Shown: piece by piece, positions 45,277 through 53,887 of the stretch | Position numbering within the stretch: position 1 is the stretch's first letter | How the letters are laid out: each line of letters starts with the position of its first letter | Source of the DNA: CAYMAZ01 sp964388575 | GTDB lineage: Bacteria; Bacteroidota; Bacteroidia; Bacteroidales; DTU049 | Direction of reading: 5' to 3' | NCBI GenBank assembly: GCA_964388575.1 | Contig: CAYMAZ010000019.1 | Span: 1 to 58,992 of the forward strand | DNA: 58,992 bases | Notes under the pieces: model-generated | The model's database searches: none | What the model was told of the DNA's origin: nothing | Seen by the model: only the letters and a program-made list of their open reading frames with translations | Translations under genes and position numbers: made by a program

Positions 45277-46101
45277 ATGGAAAAAGTAAAGGTTTTGTAC
45301 ATCAGCCATGAAATTTTTCCTTTTCTTCCCGAATCAAACATGAGTAACATTTGCAGAGAACTGCCTCAGCTTGTACAGGAAAGCGGAAAGGAAATTCGAA
45401 CATTTATGCCCCGTTTCGGATGTATTAATGAAAGACGCAATCAATTGCACGAAGTGATCAGACTTTCCGGTATGAATCTGATCATTAACGATTCAGACCA
45501 CCCCCTGATCATCAAGGTTGCATCAATACAGCAAGCCAGAATGCAGGTTTACTTTATTGAAAACGAGGATTACTTTCAAAGAAAGTTCACTTTCCGGGAC
45601 AAGAACAATAAATTCTATGATGATAATGATGAGAGATCAGTATTTTTCAATCGCGGTGTCATTGAAACAGTGAAAAAACTCGGATGGGCGCCAAATATCA
45701 TTCATGTTCACGGATGGATGTCTGCATTAAGTGCTCTTTATATCAAAACTGTCTTTAAAGAAAACCCATTATTTTATGACAGCAAGGTTATTTTTTCACT
45801 CTATGCGGATCATTTTGATGAAACGTTTTCTCCTGATTTTCACAAGAAAATCAAGATTCCCGATATGGACAGTGCTGAATTAAAGGATATAGAAAAGAAT
45901 CATGATTATCTTTCATTGATGAAGTCATGTCTGAAATATGCTGATGGGGTCATCTTTGTTGAAGAAAACATTCATCCTGAAATTGTTCAGTATACGAAAG
46001 ACCTTAAAATTCCGTTTATCAGTCATAATTCAGAAAACACCTGTGACAGATATCAGGAATTTTATGACACGATTTATACTTCCGAAGAAGTTTTTTCATA
46101 A
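45277..46101 (+). CDS. glycogen/starch synthase N-terminal-domain protein
   Basis: 274 residues from the ATG at 45277 (KVKVLYISHEIFPF); an in-frame ATG at 45172 lies before the promoter. It resembles only the N-terminal GT5 domain of glycogen synthases (HEIFPFLPESNMSNICRELP, DIIHVHGWMSAL-like PNIIHVHGWMSALSAL). The C-terminal ADP-glucose-binding half of a 480-residue synthase is missing, and the frame ends cleanly. Short forms of this type next to panC are known in the phylum. A catalytic role is doubtful. Confidence 0.75.
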   Translation: MEKVKVLYISHEIFPFLPESNMSNICRELPQLVQESGKEIRTFMPRFGCINERRNQLHEVIRLSGMNLIINDSDHPLIIKVASIQQARMQVYFIENEDYFQRKFTFRDKNNKFYDDNDERSVFFNRGVIETVKKLGWAPNIIHVHGWMSALSALYIKTVFKENPLFYDSKVIFSLYADHFDETFSPDFHKKIKIPDMDSAELKDIEKNHDYLSLMKSCLKYADGVIFVEENIHPEIVQYTKDLKIPFISHNSENTCDRYQEFYDTIYTSEEVFS

Positions 46102-46148
46102 AATAATGAATTCGTTTACGGTTTTTTCTACTTTTGCAATTCATTATT
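46102..46148. repeat. 11-bp inverted repeat around the DUF4270 promoter
   Basis: AATAATGAATT (46102-46112) and AATTCATTATT (46138-46148) are exact inverted copies 25 bp apart. Between them lies the plus-strand -7 element TACTTTTG (46129-46136). The arms would cover the upstream promoter region and the transcription start, as an operator could. A transcript hairpin is the alternative. Confidence 0.5.
46129..46136 (+). promoter_or_regulatory. -7 element of the DUF4270-glmS unit
   Basis: TACTTTTG matches TAnnTTTG, 26 bp before the TTG start at 46163. No TTG at the usual distance; the left arm of the inverted repeat occupies that place. Confidence 0.5.
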
Positions 46149-46162
46149 AAAAATCTCTGCAC

Positions 46163-47464
46163 TTGAAAAAAGTACTCAACAAAATTGTCGTTTACTGGTA
46201 CATATTAATGTTACCAATATTCATTCAGTGTACTGAGCCCTCAGTAATTGGACTCGACGTTCAACCACCTTCAGACCGTATTAATGTGCATTATGTTGAC
46301 ACACTCACTGTAAATGCATATACTGTCCGGGAAGATTCCGTCAGAAGTGACAATACACTTTATTTTTTACTCGGTTCTCTAAATGACCCCCACTTTGGAA
46401 AGTCACAAGCATCCTTTTGCACACAAATTCAGCTTCCTTCTTCGAACATCATGTTTCCGGAAGACATAACTGTTGATTCAATGGTCCTTTCATTGGTCGT
46501 AAGAGGGTATTACGGAAATGATAAATACATCAATCCCATAAACATCAGTGTGTATGAAATCAATGATCAGTTATCCGGAGACAGCATATATTACTCGAAC
46601 CGTACAGTTGAAAAAAAGACACTGATCGGGAACAAGCGTACTGTGGTGAATGTGAAGGATTCTGTCAACGTAAACGGCTCCAAATTGCCGCCACATGTAA
46701 GAATCTCCCTAGATAAAAATCTTGCCAAAAGGTTTATTGAAGATGCTGCAGGTGGATCTCTTGCAAACAACACAATTTTCACTGAATATTTCAGGGGAAT
46801 CCTTGTAGAATCACAGCCTGCTGCAATTGGAGGTACTTTATTTTATTTTGATTTGCTTTCAACAGTCTCAAACATAACCATTTATTACCATACACCGGAT
46901 CAATCTGCCAGTTTTAGTTTTCTGATTAACGACAAATGTGCTCGATTCAACATGTTTTCCCATGATTATTCATCTGCTTCATCAGATTTTCTGAGTCAAC
47001 TTGCCGCATCTGAAATGCCATCAGAGAAACTGTATCTGCAATCAAGGGGGGGGACTAAAATCAATATTTCATTTCCCACAATCCGCAACCTTACTGATGT
47101 TAACAACATCATGATTAATAAGGCCGAACTTGTCTTCAAAATTGATGAATCTGATTTCACGACGAATATTTATCCGGTTCCTGCACGTTTAACACTTGTC
47201 AAATACAACAGTGAGGGCAACTATGTCTTTATTGCTGACCAGAATTCCAATAATTTCGGCGGGGATTATGATAAAACAAATAAGGAATTTAAATTTAACA
47301 TTCCACTACATATTCAGAACATTCTCAAAGAAAACACTGAAGACTACGGCATTGCATTATTGATTTCAGGGGCTTCTACAAGGGGAGACAGGGTTATTTT
47401 GCACGGTATGTTACATGATGAACTTAAACCACAACTTCGGCTCACATATACCGATATTTATTAA
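46163..47464 (+). CDS. DUF4270-family lipoprotein
   Basis: 433 residues. The start is TTG at 46163 (KKVLNKIVVYWYIL), since the only nearby ATG lies inside the hydrophobic stretch. Lipobox: LPIFIQC, so it is a lipoprotein. The beta-rich body carries DUF4270 landmarks such as DVQPPSDRINVHYVDTL near the start and FRGILVESQP in the middle. Likely outer-membrane or surface attached; function unknown. A run of eight G (47046-47053) lies in the frame. glmS starts 18 bp after its stop. Confidence 0.78.
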   Translation: MKKVLNKIVVYWYILMLPIFIQCTEPSVIGLDVQPPSDRINVHYVDTLTVNAYTVREDSVRSDNTLYFLLGSLNDPHFGKSQASFCTQIQLPSSNIMFPEDITVDSMVLSLVVRGYYGNDKYINPINISVYEINDQLSGDSIYYSNRTVEKKTLIGNKRTVVNVKDSVNVNGSKLPPHVRISLDKNLAKRFIEDAAGGSLANNTIFTEYFRGILVESQPAAIGGTLFYFDLLSTVSNITIYYHTPDQSASFSFLINDKCARFNMFSHDYSSASSDFLSQLAASEMPSEKLYLQSRGGTKINISFPTIRNLTDVNNIMINKAELVFKIDESDFTTNIYPVPARLTLVKYNSEGNYVFIADQNSNNFGGDYDKTNKEFKFNIPLHIQNILKENTEDYGIALLISGASTRGDRVILHGMLHDELKPQLRLTYTDIY

Positions 47465-47482
47465 TCTTTAACCATATCATTC

Positions 47483-49321
47483 ATGTGTGGAATTGTAGGA
47501 TATTTAGGACCCAAGCAGGCTTACCCGATTTTGATTAACGGACTTCACAGACTGGAATACCGAGGATATGACAGTGCCGGGATAGCCCTGTTAAATTCCA
47601 GCCTGATGGTCAGCAAAACAAAAGGAAAAGTTGATGATCTGGAAAAGCACATTAAAGGACAGGACTTAAGCGGAACCATCGGCATTGCTCATACTCGCTG
47701 GGCAACACACGGTGAGCCAAATAATGAAAACGCTCACCCGCATGTATCAACATCAGGAGAGCTGGCCATCATACACAACGGGATTATTGAGAATTATTCC
47801 ACACTCAAGGCTGCTTTAATTAAAAACGGATATAAATTTCAGAGCAACACAGATACTGAAGTGTTAATTCATTTAATTGAAGACATCAAAAAAAATGAAA
47901 AAACAAATCTTGTTGAATCGGTCAGAATTGCATTAAACCAGGTTGTGGGCGCATACGCCATCGTTGTCATCTCAGGTAATGATCCGGATATGCTCATTGC
48001 TGCAAAAAAAAGCAGTCCGTTGGTTATTGGGATCGGTGATGATGAATTTTTTATAGCTTCAGATGCAACACCAATCATTGAATACACAAAAAATGTTGTT
48101 TACCTTGAAGATGAAGAAATTGCCATTCTCCATCGCAACGATGACCTGAAACTTGTAACAATCAGAAATCAGGAAAAAACCCCTTACATTCATCAGCTTG
48201 AAATGAATCTGAGTGCCATAGAAAAGGGCGGATATGATCATTTCATGCTGAAAGAAATATACGAGCAACCCCGTTCAGTGAGTGACAGTATGAGAGGACG
48301 TCTCAACATTTCCCAACATAGTATAGCCCTGGGTGGAATCATTGATTTTGAAAACAAGATCATGAATGCCGACCGAATCATTATGGTTGCCTGTGGCACT
48401 TCATGGCATGCCTGCCTGGTGGGTGAATACTTATTTGAAGAACTTGCAAGAATTCCTGTTGAAGTTGAGTATGCTTCGGAATTTCGATACAGAAATCCGA
48501 TTCTTACAGAAAATGATGTTGTCATCGCTGTATCACAGTCGGGAGAAACTGCAGATACACTTGCAGCAATCAAACTCGCAAAGGAAAAGGGATCAACCAT
48601 TCTTGGCATTTGTAATGTCGTTGGATCAAGTATTTCGCGTGAAACGCATGCAGGATCATACACCCACGCAGGACCCGAAATCGGCGTTGCTTCTACCAAG
48701 GCATTCACCGCACAGGTTTCATTACTCACTTTAATGGCGTTAATGATTGGATATAAAAAGGGAAAAATTGCCAAAAGTCTTTTCAACAGATACATTAATG
48801 CCCTGAATGCCATTCCGAAGCAAATTGAGCAAACACTCCTCACTAACGATCAGATACAGAAAATTGCAACCGTTTTTAAAGATAAGAGAAACTTCCTTTA
48901 TCTTGGCAGAGGATATAACTACCCTGTTGCCATGGAAGGGGCATTGAAACTGAAGGAGATTTCATATATTCATGCCGAAGGATACCCTGCAGCAGAAATG
49001 AAACATGGCCCTATTGCCCTTATTGATAAAGAGATGCCTGTTGTTGTAATTGCAACAAAAAGTGAAAACTATGAAAAAGTTGTCTCAAATATTGAAGAGG
49101 TTAAATCCAGAAAAGGTATTATTATAGCTATTATTACTGAAGGAGACACACAAGTAAAGGCTCTGGCGGATTATACTATTGAAATCCCACAAACAGAGGA
49201 GTTCTTAAGCCCGTTACTTGCAACCATTCCTTTGCAACTTTTGGCTTATCACATTGCTGTCATGAGGGGATGCAATGTGGACCAACCAAGAAACCTTGCA
49301 AAATCTGTTACTGTTGAATAA
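47483..49321 (+). CDS. glmS: glutamine--fructose-6-phosphate aminotransferase (isomerizing)
   Basis: 612 residues. It makes glucosamine-6-phosphate, the entry to UDP-GlcNAc. N-terminal glutaminase domain with the nucleophile Cys2 (MCGIVGYLG), HTRWATHGEPN and NGIIENY; two SIS sugar-isomerase domains (ACGTSWHACLVGEY, VSQSGETADTLAA, YLGRGYNYPVAMEGALKLKE); and C-terminal DQPRNLAKSVTVE. It converges with the dismutase gene 29 bp away. Confidence 0.97.
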   Translation: MCGIVGYLGPKQAYPILINGLHRLEYRGYDSAGIALLNSSLMVSKTKGKVDDLEKHIKGQDLSGTIGIAHTRWATHGEPNNENAHPHVSTSGELAIIHNGIIENYSTLKAALIKNGYKFQSNTDTEVLIHLIEDIKKNEKTNLVESVRIALNQVVGAYAIVVISGNDPDMLIAAKKSSPLVIGIGDDEFFIASDATPIIEYTKNVVYLEDEEIAILHRNDDLKLVTIRNQEKTPYIHQLEMNLSAIEKGGYDHFMLKEIYEQPRSVSDSMRGRLNISQHSIALGGIIDFENKIMNADRIIMVACGTSWHACLVGEYLFEELARIPVEVEYASEFRYRNPILTENDVVIAVSQSGETADTLAAIKLAKEKGSTILGICNVVGSSISRETHAGSYTHAGPEIGVASTKAFTAQVSLLTLMALMIGYKKGKIAKSLFNRYINALNAIPKQIEQTLLTNDQIQKIATVFKDKRNFLYLGRGYNYPVAMEGALKLKEISYIHAEGYPAAEMKHGPIALIDKEMPVVVIATKSENYEKVVSNIEEVKSRKGIIIAIITEGDTQVKALADYTIEIPQTEEFLSPLLATIPLQLLAYHIAVMRGCNVDQPRNLAKSVTVE

Positions 49322-49350
49322 AACAATATTTTGAGCAGGCTGTTAACGGC

Positions 49351-49926
49351 TTATTCTGATAAATTCTTTAAAACAAAATCCCAGTTTATCACAGACCAGA
49401 ATTGTGCAATATAATCTGCACGCCGGTTTTGTTTATCGATATAGTAGGCATGTTCCCACACATCACACGTAAGTAACGGGGTCAATCCTTTACGCATTGG
49501 ATTTCCGGCATTGCTTTCCTGGATCACAGACAGCTTTCCATTTTCATCCTTTACGAGCCATGCCCATCCGGAGCCGAAAAGCGTTAATGCTGCAGAAGAA
49601 AACTGTTCCCGGAAGGATTCAAAACTCCCAAAATCTCTGACGAATGCCTGAAGCAAGGATTCAGATGGATTGCTTCCGTCTTTTTTTAAACAGTTCCAGT
49701 AAAAGGTATGATTCCACACCTGAGCTCCGTTATTGAAAATCCCTCCATCAGATTTTCTTACAATCTCTTCGAGAGTTGCCTGTTCAAACTGCGTTCCAGA
49801 AATCAGTTTGTTCAGGTTGTCAACATACGCTTTGTGGTGTTTCCCGTAATGGAATGAAATTGTCTGAGCTGAAATGAACGGCTCTAGATCATTTTCTGAA
49901 AATGGTAATTCAGGTAATGTAAACAT
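49351..49926 (-). CDS. sodB: superoxide dismutase (Fe/Mn type)
   Basis: 191 residues. Metal ligands H26, H73, D155 and H159 are all present (FHYGKHH, QVWNHTFYW, DVWEHAYY). FNNGAQVWNHTFYW and the overall length favour the iron form, though metal choice cannot be settled by eye. It converts superoxide to peroxide in the cytoplasm. It lies 11 bp downstream of an outer-membrane barrel gene on the same strand. Confidence 0.92.
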   Translation of the reverse strand: MFTLPELPFSENDLEPFISAQTISFHYGKHHKAYVDNLNKLISGTQFEQATLEEIVRKSDGGIFNNGAQVWNHTFYWNCLKKDGSNPSESLLQAFVRDFGSFESFREQFSSAALTLFGSGWAWLVKDENGKLSVIQESNAGNPMRKGLTPLLTCDVWEHAYYIDKQNRRADYIAQFWSVINWDFVLKNLSE

Positions 49927-49937
49927 ATTATTCAGAT

Positions 49938-50549
49938 TTAAAATTTAATGCCTGCAGATAAGGAAAGATTGTATTTAACAGACTGATCATCCATTTTAAA
50001 TATTGGTGTCAGCCCATGCTGATAACTCAGTTGAAATGTGAGAAACCACAGGTCGAGACCTGCTGTTCCAAGCACTCCGAAAGAGGTGGTATTGAAATCC
50101 TGTTTTGTTAGTCCAAGTTGATTATTCTTCACATTGTAGATCTGATCTATATAACCGCCGGCAGCAACCCACAATGCAGATGTCCCGTCGGGACTATGAA
50201 AGATTTTAAGGCCCAACTGCACTGGAATATGAATAAACTGAATATCAATTTTGTCTTCAATTTCAGGTATAATTCCGATAATCTGTGTCGTATCATTTGC
50301 ATCAACCAGCTGAGAGCTCATCGCAAAAAGAGCCACATCACCACGAAGGAAAAAATTACCTCCATATCGGATAAATGCACCATATTGATAACCAATTCTG
50401 GCTTTGGTATCATTTACACTATCTGTCAGCAACTGAGAAATATTGCCTCCTCCGTAAACTCCGAAAGACATTTTTCTGACATCATCCGACTGTGAAAAAA
50501 CATAGTACGGAAGCAAAGCTAAAGTTGCAATCAACAAGAATCTATTCAT
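49938..50549 (-). CDS. outer-membrane beta-barrel protein (PorT-like family)
   Basis: 203 residues: signal peptide (MNRFLLIATLALLPYYVFSQ), then alternating strands with FGVYGGGNISQLLTD, YGAFIRYGGNFFLRGDVALF, ITQLGLKIF-type and LSYQHGLTPIF, ending in GIKF with a terminal Phe, as expected for an eight-stranded barrel of the PorT/OMP_b-brl_2 type. No operon partner except the dismutase downstream. It has its own consensus promoter. Confidence 0.75.
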   Translation of the reverse strand: MNRFLLIATLALLPYYVFSQSDDVRKMSFGVYGGGNISQLLTDSVNDTKARIGYQYGAFIRYGGNFFLRGDVALFAMSSQLVDANDTTQIIGIIPEIEDKIDIQFIHIPVQLGLKIFHSPDGTSALWVAAGGYIDQIYNVKNNQLGLTKQDFNTTSFGVLGTAGLDLWFLTFQLSYQHGLTPIFKMDDQSVKYNLSLSAGIKF

Positions 50550-50572
50550 TTTGTTGTAATTATTTATTTATA

Positions 50573-50603
50573 CAAAGGTAAGCATTTGATCCGAACTATT
50601 CAA
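50573..50603 (-). promoter_or_regulatory. promoter of the beta-barrel gene
   Basis: TTG (50601-50603), a 20-bp spacer and TACCTTTG (50573-50580) on the minus strand, 24 bp ahead of the ATG at 50549. Both elements match the consensus. Confidence 0.75.
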
Positions 50604-50625
50604 ATCTCAGGTTATGGATTATCAC

Positions 50626-50658
50626 AAAAAAAAGCCGGAAATTTTCCGGCTTTTTTTT
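50626..50658. terminator. strong bidirectional terminator after the OmpA-family gene
   Basis: A run of A, then GCCGGAAA-T-TTTCCGGC, then a run of T: a palindrome centred near 50642 with T tracts on both strands. It lies 26-58 bp after the stop of the OmpA-family gene (50684, minus strand) and separates it from the barrel gene. Confidence 0.88.
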
Positions 50659-50683
50659 ATAAAATTTAAACCAAAGTTTACAA

Positions 50684-52858
50684 TTACATTTTAATAATAA
50701 CAAACTCTGTTCTTCTGTTCATCTGATGTTCATCTTCAGAGCATCCTGAAACTTTGTCACCTTCACAGTCACAATTGTTAACCAGTTTGCTTTCGCCGAA
50801 TCCTTTGCCGTAAATTCTTTCAGGTTTGCTGATTCGAGCTCTGACATATTCAGCTGAAGATTTTGCTCTTCTTTCAGACAATGCCATATTGTAATCATAA
50901 CTTCCTCTGCAATCAGTATGAGAACTTAACTCTATGACCATATCAGGATATTCATTCATAATCTGAACAATTTTATCCAGTTCGGCCGCTGCATCAGGTC
51001 TGATGTTATGCTTGTCGAAATCGAAATAAATCGGATTGATCTGAATTTTTGTTCCAACTCCTTCAATCGGATCAAGTTTTTCAATCAGGACATACTCACC
51101 CGGACGATCAATTACCTGATAATACGATGATGTTTTGCTTACATATCCGAGTTTGTCGATTTTCAGATTGTAACTGATTTTATCATTCAATCCAACTGAT
51201 GGCAGTTTGGTGATATATGAACCATCTTCAGCTGTATATACGGCTGATTCTTCAAAGGTGAGATTATCTTTCATAAAAATTCTAGCACCTGACACGGGAT
51301 TTCCTGTTTTGGCATCCTGAACAATAATCTTCAATGCAAAATCAGCTTGCTGAGACAGGATCAGATCTGCGTAGATGATTTCTTCGGGGACATCAGTGTT
51401 GGCTTTATTCAGGCCATCATGATACCCATCTTTTTTCCCCACCAGATGATACAAAGTTTCCTGATTCACATAAAACTCAAAATTACCCTGATCATCACTC
51501 ATCACTTTTTCAATGGTTTTGTCATTTAAGATCAGAGAAACTTCAGTATTTGCAATAATTTTATTTTCGGGATCTTTGGTCACACCTTTGATTCGCTTTT
51601 CAAACTTCACCGGTTCAAGGACATTGACGGCATAAATATCATCACTTCCTTCTCCGCCGGCTCTGTTAGATGACAGATAGCCGAATTTCTGATCCTGATT
51701 TAAAACCAGAGCAAAATCATCATCGGGACTGTTAACAGGAATTCCCATATTTTTTGGTGTTCCGAAGCTGTTTCCAGCAACAGGTGATACAAAAACATCA
51801 AGTCCTCCAAGTCCAGGATGACCATTTGAAGAGAAAAACAGTAACCCATCAGGATGGTATACAGGAAACATTTCGTTGCCTTCTGTATTAATGCTTTCCA
51901 GATTCTGTATTACGCCCCAGCTTCCATCAGCCTTCCGATCAATTCTGTAAATGTCGGTACCTCCTTTTCCACCTGGCATATCAGAAACAAAGTACAGATA
52001 TTTCCCATCCGGGGACAAATTGGTCTGACCCACAGAGTACTCAGGATTATTGTATGGAAATGCAACCGGTTCTGTCCACTCATTGTTAATGTATTCACTG
52101 AGGAAAATCTGAAGATTTCTGGTACCATCGGAGCTTTTGGAGTCATAATTATTCCGTGTCATTGCCATCAGTTTACCATCTGCAGTAAAACTCACGGGGC
52201 CGTCGTGATACTTTTTGTTGAATTTTTTATTAAACGGTTTTCCCTTCTGAATATCATTGTTTTCATCAATTTCAGAAATATACAGATTCAAATATCTTAG
52301 ATTATTTCCTGCCCAGGTTCGTTTGGTCACTCCAGCCTTGTTTCTTGTGGATGCATAAACCACGTTTCCTTTATATAAAGCAGTTGAAAAATCCTGTTGA
52401 GGGCTGTTCATTGAGAGATTTTTCACCTCAAATGCAGGTTTTGCTTCAAGCAGATTCTTATAATAGTGTCCGGCTTCGAGATAAGACTGCACACGGGAAT
52501 CCTCAGGATTTAGCTGATTCATCGTTTGTACCTGACCTACAGCTTTTTCATACATGCCCTTTCTCTGCAAAACCAAAAAGTAATTCCAGACATCTGAAAA
52601 GTTCCGTTCGGGATGTTTCATGATACTTTCATAAACTTCCAGGGCTTTATCGTAGGATTCAGTCATCACATAACTGGTTGCCAGGTTTCTCTCCAGGTCA
52701 ATACCTTTTTCCTTTACAGGTTCATAGTATTTGATGGCCTGTGAATAATTGTACTTGTAGAAGTGTCTGTTGCCGGCCTTGATTTTTCTGTTTTGTGACA
52801 GCACAGGCTGTGACAGCAGTGCAAATACAATTAAAATTAAAATATGTTTCGTTTTCAT
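50684..52858 (-). CDS. TPR-WD40-OmpA envelope protein (T9SS-associated, PorE-like layout)
   Basis: 724 residues from the ATG at 52858 (KTKHILILIVFALLSQP). Layout: signal peptide 1-22; TPR-like repeats about 25-135 (FYKYNYSQAIKYYEPV); a PD40/WD40-type propeller about 150-420 (SPDGKYLYFVSDMPGGKGG, HPDGLLFFSSNGHPGLGG, YLSSNRAGGEGSDDI); two carboxypeptidase-regulatory-like beta domains about 430-610; and an OmpA peptidoglycan-binding domain (FDKHNIRPDAAAELDKI, LSSHTDCRGS). The order matches PorE, but there is no lipobox Cys. It follows PorP/SprF by 41 bp. Confidence 0.85.
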   Translation of the reverse strand: MKTKHILILIVFALLSQPVLSQNRKIKAGNRHFYKYNYSQAIKYYEPVKEKGIDLERNLATSYVMTESYDKALEVYESIMKHPERNFSDVWNYFLVLQRKGMYEKAVGQVQTMNQLNPEDSRVQSYLEAGHYYKNLLEAKPAFEVKNLSMNSPQQDFSTALYKGNVVYASTRNKAGVTKRTWAGNNLRYLNLYISEIDENNDIQKGKPFNKKFNKKYHDGPVSFTADGKLMAMTRNNYDSKSSDGTRNLQIFLSEYINNEWTEPVAFPYNNPEYSVGQTNLSPDGKYLYFVSDMPGGKGGTDIYRIDRKADGSWGVIQNLESINTEGNEMFPVYHPDGLLFFSSNGHPGLGGLDVFVSPVAGNSFGTPKNMGIPVNSPDDDFALVLNQDQKFGYLSSNRAGGEGSDDIYAVNVLEPVKFEKRIKGVTKDPENKIIANTEVSLILNDKTIEKVMSDDQGNFEFYVNQETLYHLVGKKDGYHDGLNKANTDVPEEIIYADLILSQQADFALKIIVQDAKTGNPVSGARIFMKDNLTFEESAVYTAEDGSYITKLPSVGLNDKISYNLKIDKLGYVSKTSSYYQVIDRPGEYVLIEKLDPIEGVGTKIQINPIYFDFDKHNIRPDAAAELDKIVQIMNEYPDMVIELSSHTDCRGSYDYNMALSERRAKSSAEYVRARISKPERIYGKGFGESKLVNNCDCEGDKVSGCSEDEHQMNRRTEFVIIKM

Positions 52859-52899
52859 CTTTGTATATTTTTTTTTATTTACCTGAATCATTTCCTACT

Positions 52900-53826
52900 T
52901 TAAAAATATCTCGGAGATTTAATTCTGTGGGCATTTCCGAAAATGAAATCATACCTGAGTATAATTTCATGACTCCCGTGATTATACCTGAACGTTTCAT
53001 TTGTTGTTGAATAATCAAATGAATATCCGACAACAAACTGTTCAGTAATGTTCAGTCCACATAAAATTCCGATGGCATCTCCAGTCCGATACATAACTCC
53101 TGCACTAATGCGGTTATCAAAATCGAACATTGCTGTAATGTCAACTTCAACAGGAGCCCCGGTTGTCATTTTGACCAAGGCTGTTGGTTTCATATTGACA
53201 AATTTGGAGATTGGGAATACTGTCCCCATGATAAAATAATAGTGGCCTTTTTCTCTGGCTGCTGTTAATCCTGATTCCAATGAACCCTGATAATATTTCT
53301 GTTCCAGCAGTTTGGGTGTAGAAATACCGGCATAAAACCGCTCACGGCTGTAATATAAACCAAATCCAAAATTTGGGGTCAGTTTATTTTCAAACACATT
53401 GTTGAAAGCGGCATCTCCCGGCTGATCGAGTTCAAGACTTGCCAGATCTGCAGTCAGCATATTGATGCCTCCCTTCAGTCCGAATGCAAGCTTGCTTTTT
53501 TCTGTGAGTCGGATACGATATGCAAAATCAGCGTATACTGAAGTAAATTCAGTGGGGCCGATTTTATCGTGAACGACAGATAATCCAACACCGATTTGAT
53601 CTGAACCCACCGGTGAATGCAGTGTCAAAGTCTGAGTAAGGGGCGCTCCCTTGAAGTCAACCCATTGACTTCTGTGAAGCGCCGTTACTGTCAGAGCATC
53701 CCTGCTCCCGGCATAGCCGGGATTTACTGCAAGGGTGTTATACATGTAGTGTGTAAACATCGGGTCCTGTTGTGCATGGCTTAATAATCCTGCCATGAAG
53801 CCTATAAGTATGATGAACCTTTTCAT
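52900..53826 (-). CDS. PorP/SprF-family outer-membrane protein
   Basis: 308 residues. The signal peptide ends at LLSHAQQ; the hallmark QDPMFTHYMYNTLAVNPGYAG follows (in parts: QDPMFTHYMYN, NPGYAG). The rest is beta-barrel, ending HRIKSPRYF. PorP/SprF proteins help secrete or anchor T9SS cargo bearing type-B sorting domains; the gene for such a cargo ends 61 bp upstream. Shared transcription is likely. Confidence 0.92.
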   Translation of the reverse strand: MKRFIILIGFMAGLLSHAQQDPMFTHYMYNTLAVNPGYAGSRDALTVTALHRSQWVDFKGAPLTQTLTLHSPVGSDQIGVGLSVVHDKIGPTEFTSVYADFAYRIRLTEKSKLAFGLKGGINMLTADLASLELDQPGDAAFNNVFENKLTPNFGFGLYYSRERFYAGISTPKLLEQKYYQGSLESGLTAAREKGHYYFIMGTVFPISKFVNMKPTALVKMTTGAPVEVDITAMFDFDNRISAGVMYRTGDAIGILCGLNITEQFVVGYSFDYSTTNETFRYNHGSHEIILRYDFIFGNAHRIKSPRYF

Positions 53827-53887
53827 TGTTTTAATTTTTTATGTTATTATTACTTTTCTTTTTATTGGTTATTTTACTTACTATTGC

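Noticed and set aside
48238..48843. 201-residue minus-strand frame opposite glmS
   Set aside because: It lies fully within the conserved SIS domains of GlmS and has no recognisable motif.
49322..49350. GCTGTTAACGGC near-palindrome between glmS and sodB as a terminator
   Set aside because: The stem is short and imperfect, with no T run on either side.
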